Source of the DNA: Pseudomonas profundi
GTDB taxonomy: Bacteria > Pseudomonadota > Gammaproteobacteria > Pseudomonadales > Pseudomonadaceae
Assembly: GCF_008638305.1 (NCBI RefSeq)
Contig: NZ_VTPZ01000002.1
Coordinates: 186,001 to 250,000 of the forward strand
Direction: 5' to 3'
Length of the DNA stretch: 64,000 nucleotides
Shown here one piece after another: positions 52,814 to 61,180 of this stretch. Under the pieces are notes generated by a model. It had not been told where the DNA came from and did no database searches. It worked only from the letters and a program-made list of their open reading frames with translations. The stretch's first letter is position 1; each line of letters starts with the position of its first letter. The position numbers were made by a program, and so were the translations under genes.

Positions 52814-53809
52814 TCAGTCAAACAGACCGAAGGTGATGCGGCTCCAGAATGAGCGCTTCTCGTCCTGTTCTTCTACCGGGGCGCGGATATCGCGGGGCAG
52901 CGAGGCCAGGGCTTCCTGATACTGTTGCTGCATTTCACGCTCGGCCTGCGTGGTTCCGGACTGAGACGGCGGCGTCAGCAGCTTGTCGAGAACGCCGACA
53001 GTAGCCGATTCAATCCAGCCGGAATCAGGCTGCGCGGGCTCGACGTGGTGCACAAATTCGCCGTCTTCCAGACTTGGATGTTCCGGGTAATTGGTCCGCA
53101 GCGTGAGCAGCGCCCTGTCTGCGAGCTCGGTCAGCGCCAGGCGGCGATAGGCTTCTACCATGATTGCCAGTCCGTCAGCGACTGATGGGGTCTGCTGAAA
53201 GTTTTCGACAACATAGCGGCCACGGTTGGCAGCGGCAACAAAGGCCTCGCGCTTGAGATAGTAGTGACCGACGTGGATGTCGTAGGCCGCCAGCAGGTTG
53301 CGCAGATAGACCATGCGACGGCGAGCGTCCTCAGCATAGCGGCTGTTGGGATAACGGCTGACCAGCTGGGCGAATTCATTGAATGAATCGCGCGCGGCGC
53401 CTGGATCACGACGGGTCATGTCCAGTGGCAGGAAGCGCTCGAACATGCCCCGGTCGCGGTCGAAGGACGCCATGCCACGCATGTAGTAGGCATAGTCGAC
53501 ATCAGGGTGCTGCGGATGCAGACGGATGAAACGGTCGGCGGCAGTCTTGGTCGCGTCCGGCTCCAGATTCTTGTAGTACGCGTAAATCAGCTCGAGCTGC
53601 GCTTGCTGTGCGTAACGGCCAAACGGGTAGCGTGATTCCAGGGCCCGGAGCTTCTCGATCGCTGGCCCGTAGTTGTTGGCATCCAGATCCTGCTGGACCA
53701 TGGCGTAGAGTTCCGACTCGCTGAGAGCCTCGTCAAGCGTTTTGTTGTTTGACGAACAGGCGGCTATCAAAGCGAACAAGCCGACCAGCACGAGGTGTTT
53801 CATTGACAT
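52814..53809 (-). CDS. bamD: Outer-membrane assembly lipoprotein BamD
   Basis: 331 residues from the ATG at 53809; a second ATG two codons later is possible. A lipoprotein signal peptide ends in LIAAC with the lipidated cysteine at C18. The body is five TPR-like helix pairs ([36 protein letters not shown]). BamD is an essential part of the BAM complex that inserts beta-barrel proteins. The C-terminal 70 residues are charged and less conserved. It is divergent from rluD, as in P. aeruginosa. Confidence 0.96.
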   Translation of the reverse strand: MSMKHLVLVGLFALIAACSSNNKTLDEALSESELYAMVQQDLDANNYGPAIEKLRALESRYPFGRYAQQAQLELIYAYYKNLEPDATKTAADRFIRLHPQHPDVDYAYYMRGMASFDRDRGMFERFLPLDMTRRDPGAARDSFNEFAQLVSRYPNSRYAEDARRRMVYLRNLLAAYDIHVGHYYLKREAFVAAANRGRYVVENFQQTPSVADGLAIMVEAYRRLALTELADRALLTLRTNYPEHPSLEDGEFVHHVEPAQPDSGWIESATVGVLDKLLTPPSQSGTTQAEREMQQQYQEALASLPRDIRAPVEEQDEKRSFWSRITFGLFD

Positions 53810-54006
53810 ATTTGAGATCCGGATGGACGAGCGCAAGCTGTTGCCTGAACAGGCGTCCTGTTATAGTTGGTCATTGTTTGCCAGCACCCCGGACAGCCGG
53901 TGCGTGCCAGGAAAAGAAGCCGTATTTAACCACAGCGCTGAGCCGAAAACCAAAGGGGATTACATCTCCGCCTTTCGGCACTCCAGCGCGTTCCAGTGAG
54001 TCCTTA

Positions 54007-54966
54007 ATGTCCGATCGTATTCGCTTGTCCGCTCAGGTTGCTGCTGAAAATGGCGGGCAACGCCTCGACCAGGTGGCCGCACAGTTGTTTTCAGATTATT
54101 CCAGGTCTCGTCTGCAAGGCTGGATCAAGGACGGCAGCCTGACCGTCGATGGTCGTACACTGCGCCCGCGCGACACCCTGTATGGCGGTGAGAAGCTGGA
54201 ACTCGAAGCCGAGCTTGAGGATCAGGGTGACTGGAAAGCCGAAGCCATCGATCTTGAAATCGTCTATGAAGACCATGCCATCCTGGTCATCAACAAGCCC
54301 GCCGGCCTGGTTGTGCATCCTGCGGCAGGTCACCAGGACGGCACTCTGCTCAACGCCTTGTTGCATCATGCTCCTGAGTTGGCCAAGGTGCCGCGCGCCG
54401 GCATTGTGCACCGCCTGGACAAGGACACTACCGGTTTGATGGTGGTGGCCAAAACGCTCGAAGCCCAGACCGATCTGGTCCTGCAGCTCCAGGCCCGTAG
54501 CGTCACCCGTGAATATGAATGCGTGGTGGTCGGGGTCATGACCGCCGGCGGCAAGGTCGATGAGCCCATCGCCCGGCACGGTACCAATCGCCAGAAGATG
54601 GCAGTAATGGCAGGCGGCAAACAGGCAGTCAGCCATTACCGGGTAATCAGCCGGTTCCGTGCGCACACCCATGTGAAGGTCAAGCTCGAGACCGGTAGGA
54701 CGCACCAGATACGCGTGCACATGAGTCACTTGCGTTTTCCACTCATCGGCGACCAGACGTACGGCGGTCGCTTGCGTATCCCGCCGGGAGCCTCGCCTGA
54801 ACTGATCAGCATGCTGCGCGAATTCCCACGCCAGGCATTGCATGCCCGGCGCCTTGAGCTGGTGCATCCGGATGATGGCCGCACGATGAGATGGGAGGCG
54901 CCTTTGCCTGCCGACATGGTTGAGCTGCTCAGCTTGCTCCGTGAAGACGGCGAGATGGAGGACTGA
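54007..54966 (+). CDS. rluD: 23S rRNA pseudouridine synthase RluD
   Basis: 319 residues from the ATG at 54007; the frame is open to 53749 but that part overlaps the start of bamD and has no similarity. An S4 RNA-binding domain (about 17-75) precedes the catalytic domain, with the nucleophile D138 in HRLDKDTTGLMVVAK. The motif HQIRVHMSHLRFPLIGDQTYGG is typical of RluD. It makes pseudouridines 1911, 1915 and 1917 in helix 69 of 23S rRNA. The stop is immediately followed by the pgeF start. Confidence 0.95.
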   Translation: MSDRIRLSAQVAAENGGQRLDQVAAQLFSDYSRSRLQGWIKDGSLTVDGRTLRPRDTLYGGEKLELEAELEDQGDWKAEAIDLEIVYEDHAILVINKPAGLVVHPAAGHQDGTLLNALLHHAPELAKVPRAGIVHRLDKDTTGLMVVAKTLEAQTDLVLQLQARSVTREYECVVVGVMTAGGKVDEPIARHGTNRQKMAVMAGGKQAVSHYRVISRFRAHTHVKVKLETGRTHQIRVHMSHLRFPLIGDQTYGGRLRIPPGASPELISMLREFPRQALHARRLELVHPDDGRTMRWEAPLPADMVELLSLLREDGEMED

Positions 54967-55692
54967 ATGCAGTCCTGGTTGCAGGCCGAATGGCCCGCAC
55001 CGAAACGGGTGCGCACCTGCATCACCACCCGTGAGGGCGGCGTCAGTCTGCCGCCCTGGGACAGTTTCAATCTTGGCGATCACGTCGGCGATGACCCCGA
55101 ACATGTCGCGGCAAACCGTGCGCGGCTGGCTGCCGAGCTGGATTGCGAGCCGGTGTGGCTGGAGCAGACGCACAGCCGGCTGACCATTAAAGCCCAGCCC
55201 GGCACCGTTCAGAATGCCGATGCCAGCTGGACCGACCAGCCGGGCATCGCCTGCACCATCATGACAGCCGATTGTCTGCCCGTATTGTTCTGTGACCGGG
55301 CCGGTTCGCGCGTGGCTGCAGCCCACGCTGGCTGGCGCGGACTGGTAGGCGGTGTACTGGAGTCAACGATTCAGGCCCTGCAAACACCGCCTGATCAGTT
55401 ACTGGTTTGGCTTGGCCCTGCGATAGGGCCGGCTTCATTCGAGGTGGGAGCGGAAGTGAGGGATGTATTTGTTTCAGATATTTCCGCTGCCGCCGCCGCG
55501 TTCGCCCCTTCCCGCAACGCTGGACGTTTCATGGCGGACATCTATCACCTCGCGCGGTTACGTCTGCAAGCGGCGGGCGTGACAGCGATCTATGGCGGTG
55601 GTCTCTGTACCCTGAATGACCCGCTGCGTTTCTATTCCTATCGTCGCGACGGCCAGACTGGCCGCTTTGCATCGCTGATCTGGCTGGGCTGA
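54967..55692 (+). CDS. pgeF: Peptidoglycan editing factor PgeF (YfiH, laccase domain)
   Basis: 241 residues. The multicopper-laccase-like DUF152 fold is recognised by TADCLPVLF, AAHAGWRGLVGGVL and the C-terminal FYSYRRDGQTGRFASLIWL. Conserved His and Cys residues of the active site are present (H in QTHS, C in ADC, H in AAHAG). Family members act on purine nucleosides in some species and prevent wrong amino acids from entering peptidoglycan in E. coli. The ATG abuts the rluD stop, so the two are one operon. Confidence 0.92.
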   Translation: MQSWLQAEWPAPKRVRTCITTREGGVSLPPWDSFNLGDHVGDDPEHVAANRARLAAELDCEPVWLEQTHSRLTIKAQPGTVQNADASWTDQPGIACTIMTADCLPVLFCDRAGSRVAAAHAGWRGLVGGVLESTIQALQTPPDQLLVWLGPAIGPASFEVGAEVRDVFVSDISAAAAAFAPSRNAGRFMADIYHLARLRLQAAGVTAIYGGGLCTLNDPLRFYSYRRDGQTGRFASLIWLG

Positions 55693-55741
55693 TCGGGCAG
55701 GACAATGCGACAAAATTTTGACCCTGATCAATGCCTGCAGC

Positions 55742-55769
55742 CTTGAAAGGCTGACAATCGTCCCTATCT
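55742..55769 (+). promoter_or_regulatory. Heat-shock (sigma-32) promoter of clpB
   Basis: CTTGAAA (55742-55748) and CCCTATCT (55762-55769) are separated by 13 bp, a good fit to the RpoH consensus CTTGAA / CCCCATNT. It lies 60 bp before the clpB start, as expected for a chaperone gene. Confidence 0.85.
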
Positions 55770-55829
55770 ATACTCCAATCAAATTGGTTTAACCGGCAAA
55801 CGCTCGGTTCAATAGACAGGACATACAAG

Positions 55830-58397
55830 ATGCGTATTGATCGCTTTACCAGCAAACTGCAGATGGCCCTGGCTGACGCGCAATCGTTGGCTGTAGGGCG
55901 TGATCACAATCAGATTGACCCATTGCACCTGTTACTCGCCATGCTTGAGCAACAGCAGGGCTCTATTGCGCCACTGTTGCGCCAGGTCGGCTTTGACGTG
56001 AACAAGCTGCGCAGCGACCTGGGCGCCGCGTTGGATAAGCTGCCTACTATCAGCAATCCCACCGGTGACATCAATCTGTCCCAGGAACTTGCGCGCCTGT
56101 TCAACCAGGCCGACCGCCTGGCGCAGAAGAAGGGCGACCAGTTCATTTCCAGTGAACTGGTGCTGCTTGCTGCGATGGAACCCAACACCGCGCTGGGCAA
56201 GATCCTCACCAGCCAGGGCGTGTCCAAACAGGCTCTGGAGAATGCCATTGAGCATCTGCGCGGTGGCGACTCAGTGAATGACCCCAATGCTGAAGAATCG
56301 CGCCAGGCGCTGGATAAATACACCGTGGATATGACCAAGCGCGCCGAGGAAGGCAAGCTCGATCCGGTGATCGGCCGCGATGATGAAATCCGCCGTACCG
56401 TGCAGGTTCTCCAACGTCGAACCAAGAACAACCCGGTACTGATCGGTGAGCCCGGTGTCGGCAAGACCGCTATTGTCGAGGGGCTGGCGCAGCGCATCAT
56501 CAATGGCGAAGTGCCTGATGGCCTGAAGGACAAGCGCCTATTGTCGCTGGATATGGGCTCACTGATTGCTGGCGCGAAATTCCGCGGTGAGTTCGAGGAA
56601 CGCCTCAAGGCCGTGCTCAGCGAACTGGGCAAGCAGGAAGGGCGGGTCATCCTGTTCATCGATGAGCTGCATACCATGGTCGGCGCTGGCAAGGCTGAAG
56701 GTTCGATGGATGCGGGCAATATGCTCAAACCTGCGTTGGCGCGAGGCGAGCTGCACTGTGTCGGTGCCACCACGCTGGACGAGTATCGTAAGTACATCGA
56801 GAAGGATGCTGCGCTTGAGCGTCGCTTCCAGAAGGTGTTGGTGGATGAACCCAGCGAGGAAGACACCATCGCCATCCTGCGCGGCCTGAAAGAGCGCTAC
56901 GAAGTGCATCACAAGGTTGCGATTACCGATGGGGCAATCATCGCCGCAGCCAAGTTGAGCCACCGCTACATCACCGATCGGCAATTGCCGGACAAGGCCA
57001 TCGACCTGATCGACGAGGCTGCCAGCCGCATCCGCATGGAGATCGACTCCAAGCCCGAGGCGCTCGATCGCCTCGAACGTCGCCTGATTCAGCTCAAGGT
57101 GGAACGCGAGGCGCTGAAGAAAGAGGACGACGAAGCGGCGCTGAAGCGATTGGAGAAGCTCAAGGAAGAAATCGTCAAGGTCGAACGGGAATATTCCGAC
57201 CTGGAAGAGATCTGGAAGGCGGAAAAAGCGGACGTGCAGGGCACCGCGCAGATCCAGGAGAAGATCGAGCAGGCCAAGCAGGAGCTGGAAAATGCCCGGC
57301 GTAGAGGCGATCTGAACAAGATGGCCGAGCTGCAGTACGGCATCATTCCGGATCTTGAACGCAGCCAGCAGATGGCTGACCAGCATGGCAAGACCGAGAA
57401 CCAGCTGCTGCGCAACAAGGTCACCGACGAGGAGATTGCCGAGGTCGTATCCAAGTGGACCGGTATTCCGGTGAGCAAGATGCTCGAAGGCGAGCGCGAC
57501 AAGCTGCTGCGTATGGAAGATGCGTTGCACAAACGGGTGATCGGTCAGCATGAAGCGGTGGTCGCGGTCTCCAACGCCGTGCGCCGCTCTCGCGCAGGCC
57601 TGGCAGACCCGAACCGGCCGAGCGGCTCCTTCATGTTCCTCGGGCCGACTGGTGTGGGTAAAACCGAGCTATGCAAGGCGCTGGCGGAGTTTCTGTTCGA
57701 TACCGAAGACGCCATGGTGCGCATCGACATGTCCGAGTTCATGGAGAAGCACTCCGTAGCTCGTCTGATCGGTGCACCTCCGGGCTATGTCGGTTATGAA
57801 GAAGGCGGTTATCTGACCGAAGCCGTGCGGCGCAAGCCTTACTCGGTCATCCTGCTGGATGAGGTGGAAAAGGCGCACCCGGATGTGTTCAACGTGTTGC
57901 TGCAGGTACTGGAAGATGGTCGCCTGACCGATAGCCAGGGCCGCACCGTCGACTTCCGCAACACTGTGATCGTCATGACCTCGAACCTGGGCTCAGCGCA
58001 GATCCAGGAGCTGGTCGGTGACCACGAGGCGCAACAGGCGGCAGTGATGGATGCTATCGGGCAGCACTTCCGTCCGGAGTTCATCAACCGGATCGATGAA
58101 GTGGTGGTGTTCGAGCCGCTCGGAAGGGACCAGATCGCCGGCATCGCCACCATCCAGATGAGCCGTCTGAGCCAACGGCTGGCCGAGCGCGAGCTGCAGC
58201 TGGAGCTGACCGATGAAGCATTGGAAAAACTCATCGCTGTCGGCTACGACCCGGTCTACGGCGCCCGGCCGCTCAAGCGCGCAATCCAGCGCTGGATCGA
58301 AAATCCGCTGGCGCAACGCATCCTGGCTGGGGATTTCGAGCCGGGTACGGTGATCAAGGCGAAGGTTGAGAACGAGGAGTTTGTGTTCACGGGGTGA
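55830..58397 (+). CDS. clpB: ClpB disaggregase chaperone
   Basis: 855 residues, the full family length. The N-terminal Clp repeat domain (1-145) is followed by two AAA+ domains with Walker A GEPGVGKT at 206-213 and GPTGVGKT at 605-612. Between them lies the long coiled-coil middle domain (about 410-525) that distinguishes ClpB from ClpA and ClpC. It resolves protein aggregates with DnaK. A sigma-32-type promoter lies upstream. The rluD-pgeF-clpB order matches P. aeruginosa. Confidence 0.97.
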   Translation: MRIDRFTSKLQMALADAQSLAVGRDHNQIDPLHLLLAMLEQQQGSIAPLLRQVGFDVNKLRSDLGAALDKLPTISNPTGDINLSQELARLFNQADRLAQKKGDQFISSELVLLAAMEPNTALGKILTSQGVSKQALENAIEHLRGGDSVNDPNAEESRQALDKYTVDMTKRAEEGKLDPVIGRDDEIRRTVQVLQRRTKNNPVLIGEPGVGKTAIVEGLAQRIINGEVPDGLKDKRLLSLDMGSLIAGAKFRGEFEERLKAVLSELGKQEGRVILFIDELHTMVGAGKAEGSMDAGNMLKPALARGELHCVGATTLDEYRKYIEKDAALERRFQKVLVDEPSEEDTIAILRGLKERYEVHHKVAITDGAIIAAAKLSHRYITDRQLPDKAIDLIDEAASRIRMEIDSKPEALDRLERRLIQLKVEREALKKEDDEAALKRLEKLKEEIVKVEREYSDLEEIWKAEKADVQGTAQIQEKIEQAKQELENARRRGDLNKMAELQYGIIPDLERSQQMADQHGKTENQLLRNKVTDEEIAEVVSKWTGIPVSKMLEGERDKLLRMEDALHKRVIGQHEAVVAVSNAVRRSRAGLADPNRPSGSFMFLGPTGVGKTELCKALAEFLFDTEDAMVRIDMSEFMEKHSVARLIGAPPGYVGYEEGGYLTEAVRRKPYSVILLDEVEKAHPDVFNVLLQVLEDGRLTDSQGRTVDFRNTVIVMTSNLGSAQIQELVGDHEAQQAAVMDAIGQHFRPEFINRIDEVVVFEPLGRDQIAGIATIQMSRLSQRLAERELQLELTDEALEKLIAVGYDPVYGARPLKRAIQRWIENPLAQRILAGDFEPGTVIKAKVENEEFVFTG

Positions 58398-58418
58398 TGC
58401 GCAATGCTGCCTCCAGCG

Positions 58419-58480
58419 GCCGGGTTCCATCCCGGCCGCTGGAGTTGCCGCAAGTCGCGTTGTCGAGATGGAACTCGACA
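58419..58480. repeat. REP doublet on the 5' side of the RAYT gene
   Basis: Hairpin GGCCGGGTTCCATCCCGGCC (58419-58438), a 24-bp spacer, and hairpin GTCGAGATGGAACTCGAC (58463-58480). It is the reverse complement of the doublet at 27428-27490 with only spacer differences. It starts 22 bp after the clpB stop. Confidence 0.88.
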
Positions 58481-58659
58481 TTCCTTAATTCCTGCGCTGG
58501 TTGTCGAAAGAGTTCCACTCCGGCCGATGGATTTCGCGGGACAGATTGAATCGAGGGGCTCGGTACTTTGTTCTGAACTCTAGTTTTGCGAGCTGCTTCC
58601 TTCTCCGAATTTACGTGATTGTTACTATCGGTCTCCGTGCTAAGCAAGGATTGCCGCAT

Positions 58660-59292
58660 ATGACCGCCCGCAGCGACGACCATCGGGGTTGGTATACGTC
58701 TCGCAAGCTTCCTCACTTCGATTCACCCGATGTTATTCAGTTTATAACTTTCAGACTCGCCGACAGTCTCCCTGCAGCTGTGCTCAAATCATTGAAGAGC
58801 GAGTTAAAACGGCTTCCCGAAGTTGAACATTCTTATGCGGCTCGGGCGCAGATAGAATTGCATCTGGACCGTGGCCATGGATGTTGCGTACTGACTCACC
58901 CATCGATGGCAGCAACGCTGCGACAGGCTTTGCAGTTCTATGCCGGCAAGCGTTATCAGCTCATTGCGTGGTGCATCATGCCTAATCATGTTCACGTTCT
59001 GATCAAGCCAACGTATTCGCTGCCTCGGATCGTTCAAGGCTGGAAGACATATACAGCCCGCTGGGCTCTCCAGAATGCCACAACATTGCACTTGCAACTC
59101 CCAGATCGCGGTTTCTGGATGCGTGGATACTGGGATCGTTACGTCCGCACCCAGGCGCATCTCGAAGCCTCGGTGCACTATATTCATCACAATCCGGTGA
59201 AAGCGAAACTATGTGATTACGCTGAGGAGTGGGCGTGGTCGAGCGCAGGTGCGGCAAGAAATGATGCTGCGACAAGTCTCGGTGTGTGGTGA
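58660..59292 (+). CDS. REP-associated tyrosine transposase (RAYT, Y1/HUH)
   Basis: 210 residues from the ATG at 58660 (MTARSDDHRGWYTSRKLPHF); the frame is open to 58501 but that part has no similarity. The HUH motif is H110-V-H112 (IMPNHVHVLI) and the likely catalytic tyrosine is Y174 in HYIHHNPVKA. WAWSS near the end is also typical. RAYTs are single-copy domesticated IS200/IS605 relatives that bind and nick REP hairpins. REP doublets lie on both sides (58419-58480 and 59310-59372), the classic REPtron arrangement. All motifs are intact, so it is probably active. Confidence 0.92.
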   Translation: MTARSDDHRGWYTSRKLPHFDSPDVIQFITFRLADSLPAAVLKSLKSELKRLPEVEHSYAARAQIELHLDRGHGCCVLTHPSMAATLRQALQFYAGKRYQLIAWCIMPNHVHVLIKPTYSLPRIVQGWKTYTARWALQNATTLHLQLPDRGFWMRGYWDRYVRTQAHLEASVHYIHHNPVKAKLCDYAEEWAWSSAGAARNDAATSLGVW

Positions 59293-59309
59293 TCAGGCGA
59301 TCTATGGAG

Positions 59310-59461
59310 GGCCGGGTTCCATCCCGGCCGCGGGGTTGCCGCCGCGCGTACGTTGTCGAGATGGAACTCGATTCCATCGTCCCGTGTTTGATCGAGGGCG
59401 GGTTCATCCCGCCAAGATTGTCGGATGACATCTTGGCAGGATGCAGTTCTACATCCTGCCT
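59310..59461. repeat. REP doublet and further hairpins between RAYT and aceF
   Basis: The doublet repeats the pattern of 58419: GGCCGGGTTCCATCCCGGCC (59310-59329) and GTCGAGATGGAACTCGAT (59355-59372). Three more hairpins follow: GGCGGGTTCATCCCGCC (near 59398-59413), GCCAAGAT with ATCTTGGC (59412-59438), and GGCAGGATG with CATCCTGCC (59436-59461). The last two lie just past the aceF stop and may serve as its transcript end, though neither has a T run. Confidence 0.85.
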
Positions 59462-59462
59462 A

Positions 59463-61169
59463 TTACAACAACATTGACCGTATATCTCCCAGCAGTTCAC
59501 CCAACCGCTTGGTGAACTGCGCGGCGGCTGCGCCGTTGATGGCGCGGTGGTCGTAGGATAGTGATAGAGGCAGCATCAGCCGGGGCTGGAAGGTGCTGCC
59601 GTCCCAGACCGGTTGGGTGGCTGCACGGCTCACACCGAGGATGGCGACTTCTGGCGCGTTCACGATTGGGGTGAAGTAGGTGCCGCCGATATGGCCAAGG
59701 CTGGAGATGGTGAAGCACGCGCCCTGCATGCCATCGGCACCGAGCTTCTTGGTCCGCGCCTTTTCAGCCAGCTCCGCCGCTTCGGCGGCCAGTTGCAGCA
59801 GGCTCTTCTTGTCCACATCACGGATGACCGGAACCATCAGGCCGTCCGGTGTATCCACCGCGAAACCGATGTGCACGTACTGCTTGTGCGCCAGCTGTTT
59901 GCCGCCGGGCATCAACGATACGTTGAAGTTCGGCTGTTCGCGAAGCAGATGCGCACAGGCTTTGAGCAGGAACGGCAGGATTGTCAGCTTGACGCCGGCC
60001 TTTTCCGCTGCGGTCTTTTGATCCTTGCGGAAGGTTTCGAGCTCGCTGATATCCGCCTGATCGAACTGCGTAACGTGGGGCACGTTGAGCCAGCTGCGGT
60101 GGATATTGGTCGCGCCAATCTGCTGCAGGCGTGTCATATCCTTGATTTCAACCTCGCCGAAACGGCTGAAGTCGATGTCCGGTACCGGCGGGATGCCCGC
60201 TCCGCCAACCGAGCCCTGGCTAGCACCCCCTTGCTTGCCCTGTTTCAAGATGCCTTGCACGTGGGTCTGGACATCTTCCTTGAGGATACGGTCGTGGGGG
60301 CCGCTGCCACTGACGTCTGTCAGATCGACACCAAACTCACGCGCCAGCTTGCGCACGGCCGGGCCGGCGTGGACCTTGGTGCCCTCGCGGCTAGGCCGTC
60401 CGACTGGAGGCGGAACGGCTTTGTCCTTCTCTGCGTTGGCTGCCGGCGCTTTCGGCTCGGCCTGGCTCTTCTGGTCTTTCCCCTGCGCATCGGCTTTTGG
60501 CGAGGCTTGCTTGCTATCGGCAGATGCGGCCGTACCAGGCGCGCTGTCAGATTCGCCTTTCACCCGCATATGCAGGATCAGGTCGCCGGTCTGCACGTCC
60601 TGATCCAGCTTGGCTTCGATGGATTCAATCACGCCGGCGAAGGGCGCCGGGATTTCCATGCTGGCCTTGTCTGATTCCAGGACCAGCAAGGATTGTTCGG
60701 CCTCCACGGAGTCGCCCGGGCTGACCATGATCTCGATGATCTTGGCCTTGCCATCGCCAATATCGGGCACCTGTACTTCCTTGACTGATTCGCTGGGCGG
60801 GGCGGCGGATTTGTCTACGACTTCCTGCCCGGTTTCCTTCTCAGGCGCAGCCGCTTCTTCCGCTTCGTCGACCGGCTGACCGTCACTGGTATCTTGCGAA
60901 TCGTCGGGCTGGGTCTCTGCCTGGTCTGATTCAGCCTCGGCTGACTCCAGCTCAATCAGGTCGTCACCTTCCTTCAGCTGGTCGCCCAGTTTCACCTTTA
61001 TGGACTTCACCACGCCGCCCTTTGGCGACGGGACTTCCATGCTGGCCTTGTCGGACTCCAGAGTGATCAGGCTCTGCTCCGGTTCAATCGTGTCGCCTTC
61101 CTTGACCAGAATTTCGATGACTTCACCTTCGGCATCGCCGATGCCTGGTACTTTGATGACTTCACTCAT
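59463..61169 (-). CDS. aceF: Pyruvate dehydrogenase E2 (dihydrolipoyl acetyltransferase)
   Basis: 568 residues from the ATG at 61169 (MSEVIKVPGIGDAEGEV). Two lipoyl domains carry the lipoylated lysines K41 and K168, each in ESDKASME. They are joined by acidic and Ala/Pro-rich linkers. A peripheral-subunit-binding domain (AGPAVRKLAREFGVDLTDVSGSG) follows. The catalytic domain ends with SYDHRAINGA, containing the active-site histidine. The enzyme transfers acetyl groups to CoA in the PDH complex. It starts 11 bp after aceE; the two form an operon. Confidence 0.97.
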   Translation of the reverse strand: MSEVIKVPGIGDAEGEVIEILVKEGDTIEPEQSLITLESDKASMEVPSPKGGVVKSIKVKLGDQLKEGDDLIELESAEAESDQAETQPDDSQDTSDGQPVDEAEEAAAPEKETGQEVVDKSAAPPSESVKEVQVPDIGDGKAKIIEIMVSPGDSVEAEQSLLVLESDKASMEIPAPFAGVIESIEAKLDQDVQTGDLILHMRVKGESDSAPGTAASADSKQASPKADAQGKDQKSQAEPKAPAANAEKDKAVPPPVGRPSREGTKVHAGPAVRKLAREFGVDLTDVSGSGPHDRILKEDVQTHVQGILKQGKQGGASQGSVGGAGIPPVPDIDFSRFGEVEIKDMTRLQQIGATNIHRSWLNVPHVTQFDQADISELETFRKDQKTAAEKAGVKLTILPFLLKACAHLLREQPNFNVSLMPGGKQLAHKQYVHIGFAVDTPDGLMVPVIRDVDKKSLLQLAAEAAELAEKARTKKLGADGMQGACFTISSLGHIGGTYFTPIVNAPEVAILGVSRAATQPVWDGSTFQPRLMLPLSLSYDHRAINGAAAAQFTKRLGELLGDIRSMLL

Positions 61170-61180
61170 GGCATCGCTCC

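Noticed and set aside
54091-55326. 411-codon minus-strand frame opposite rluD and pgeF
   Set aside because: It spans two well-supported genes on the other strand and has no recognisable domain.
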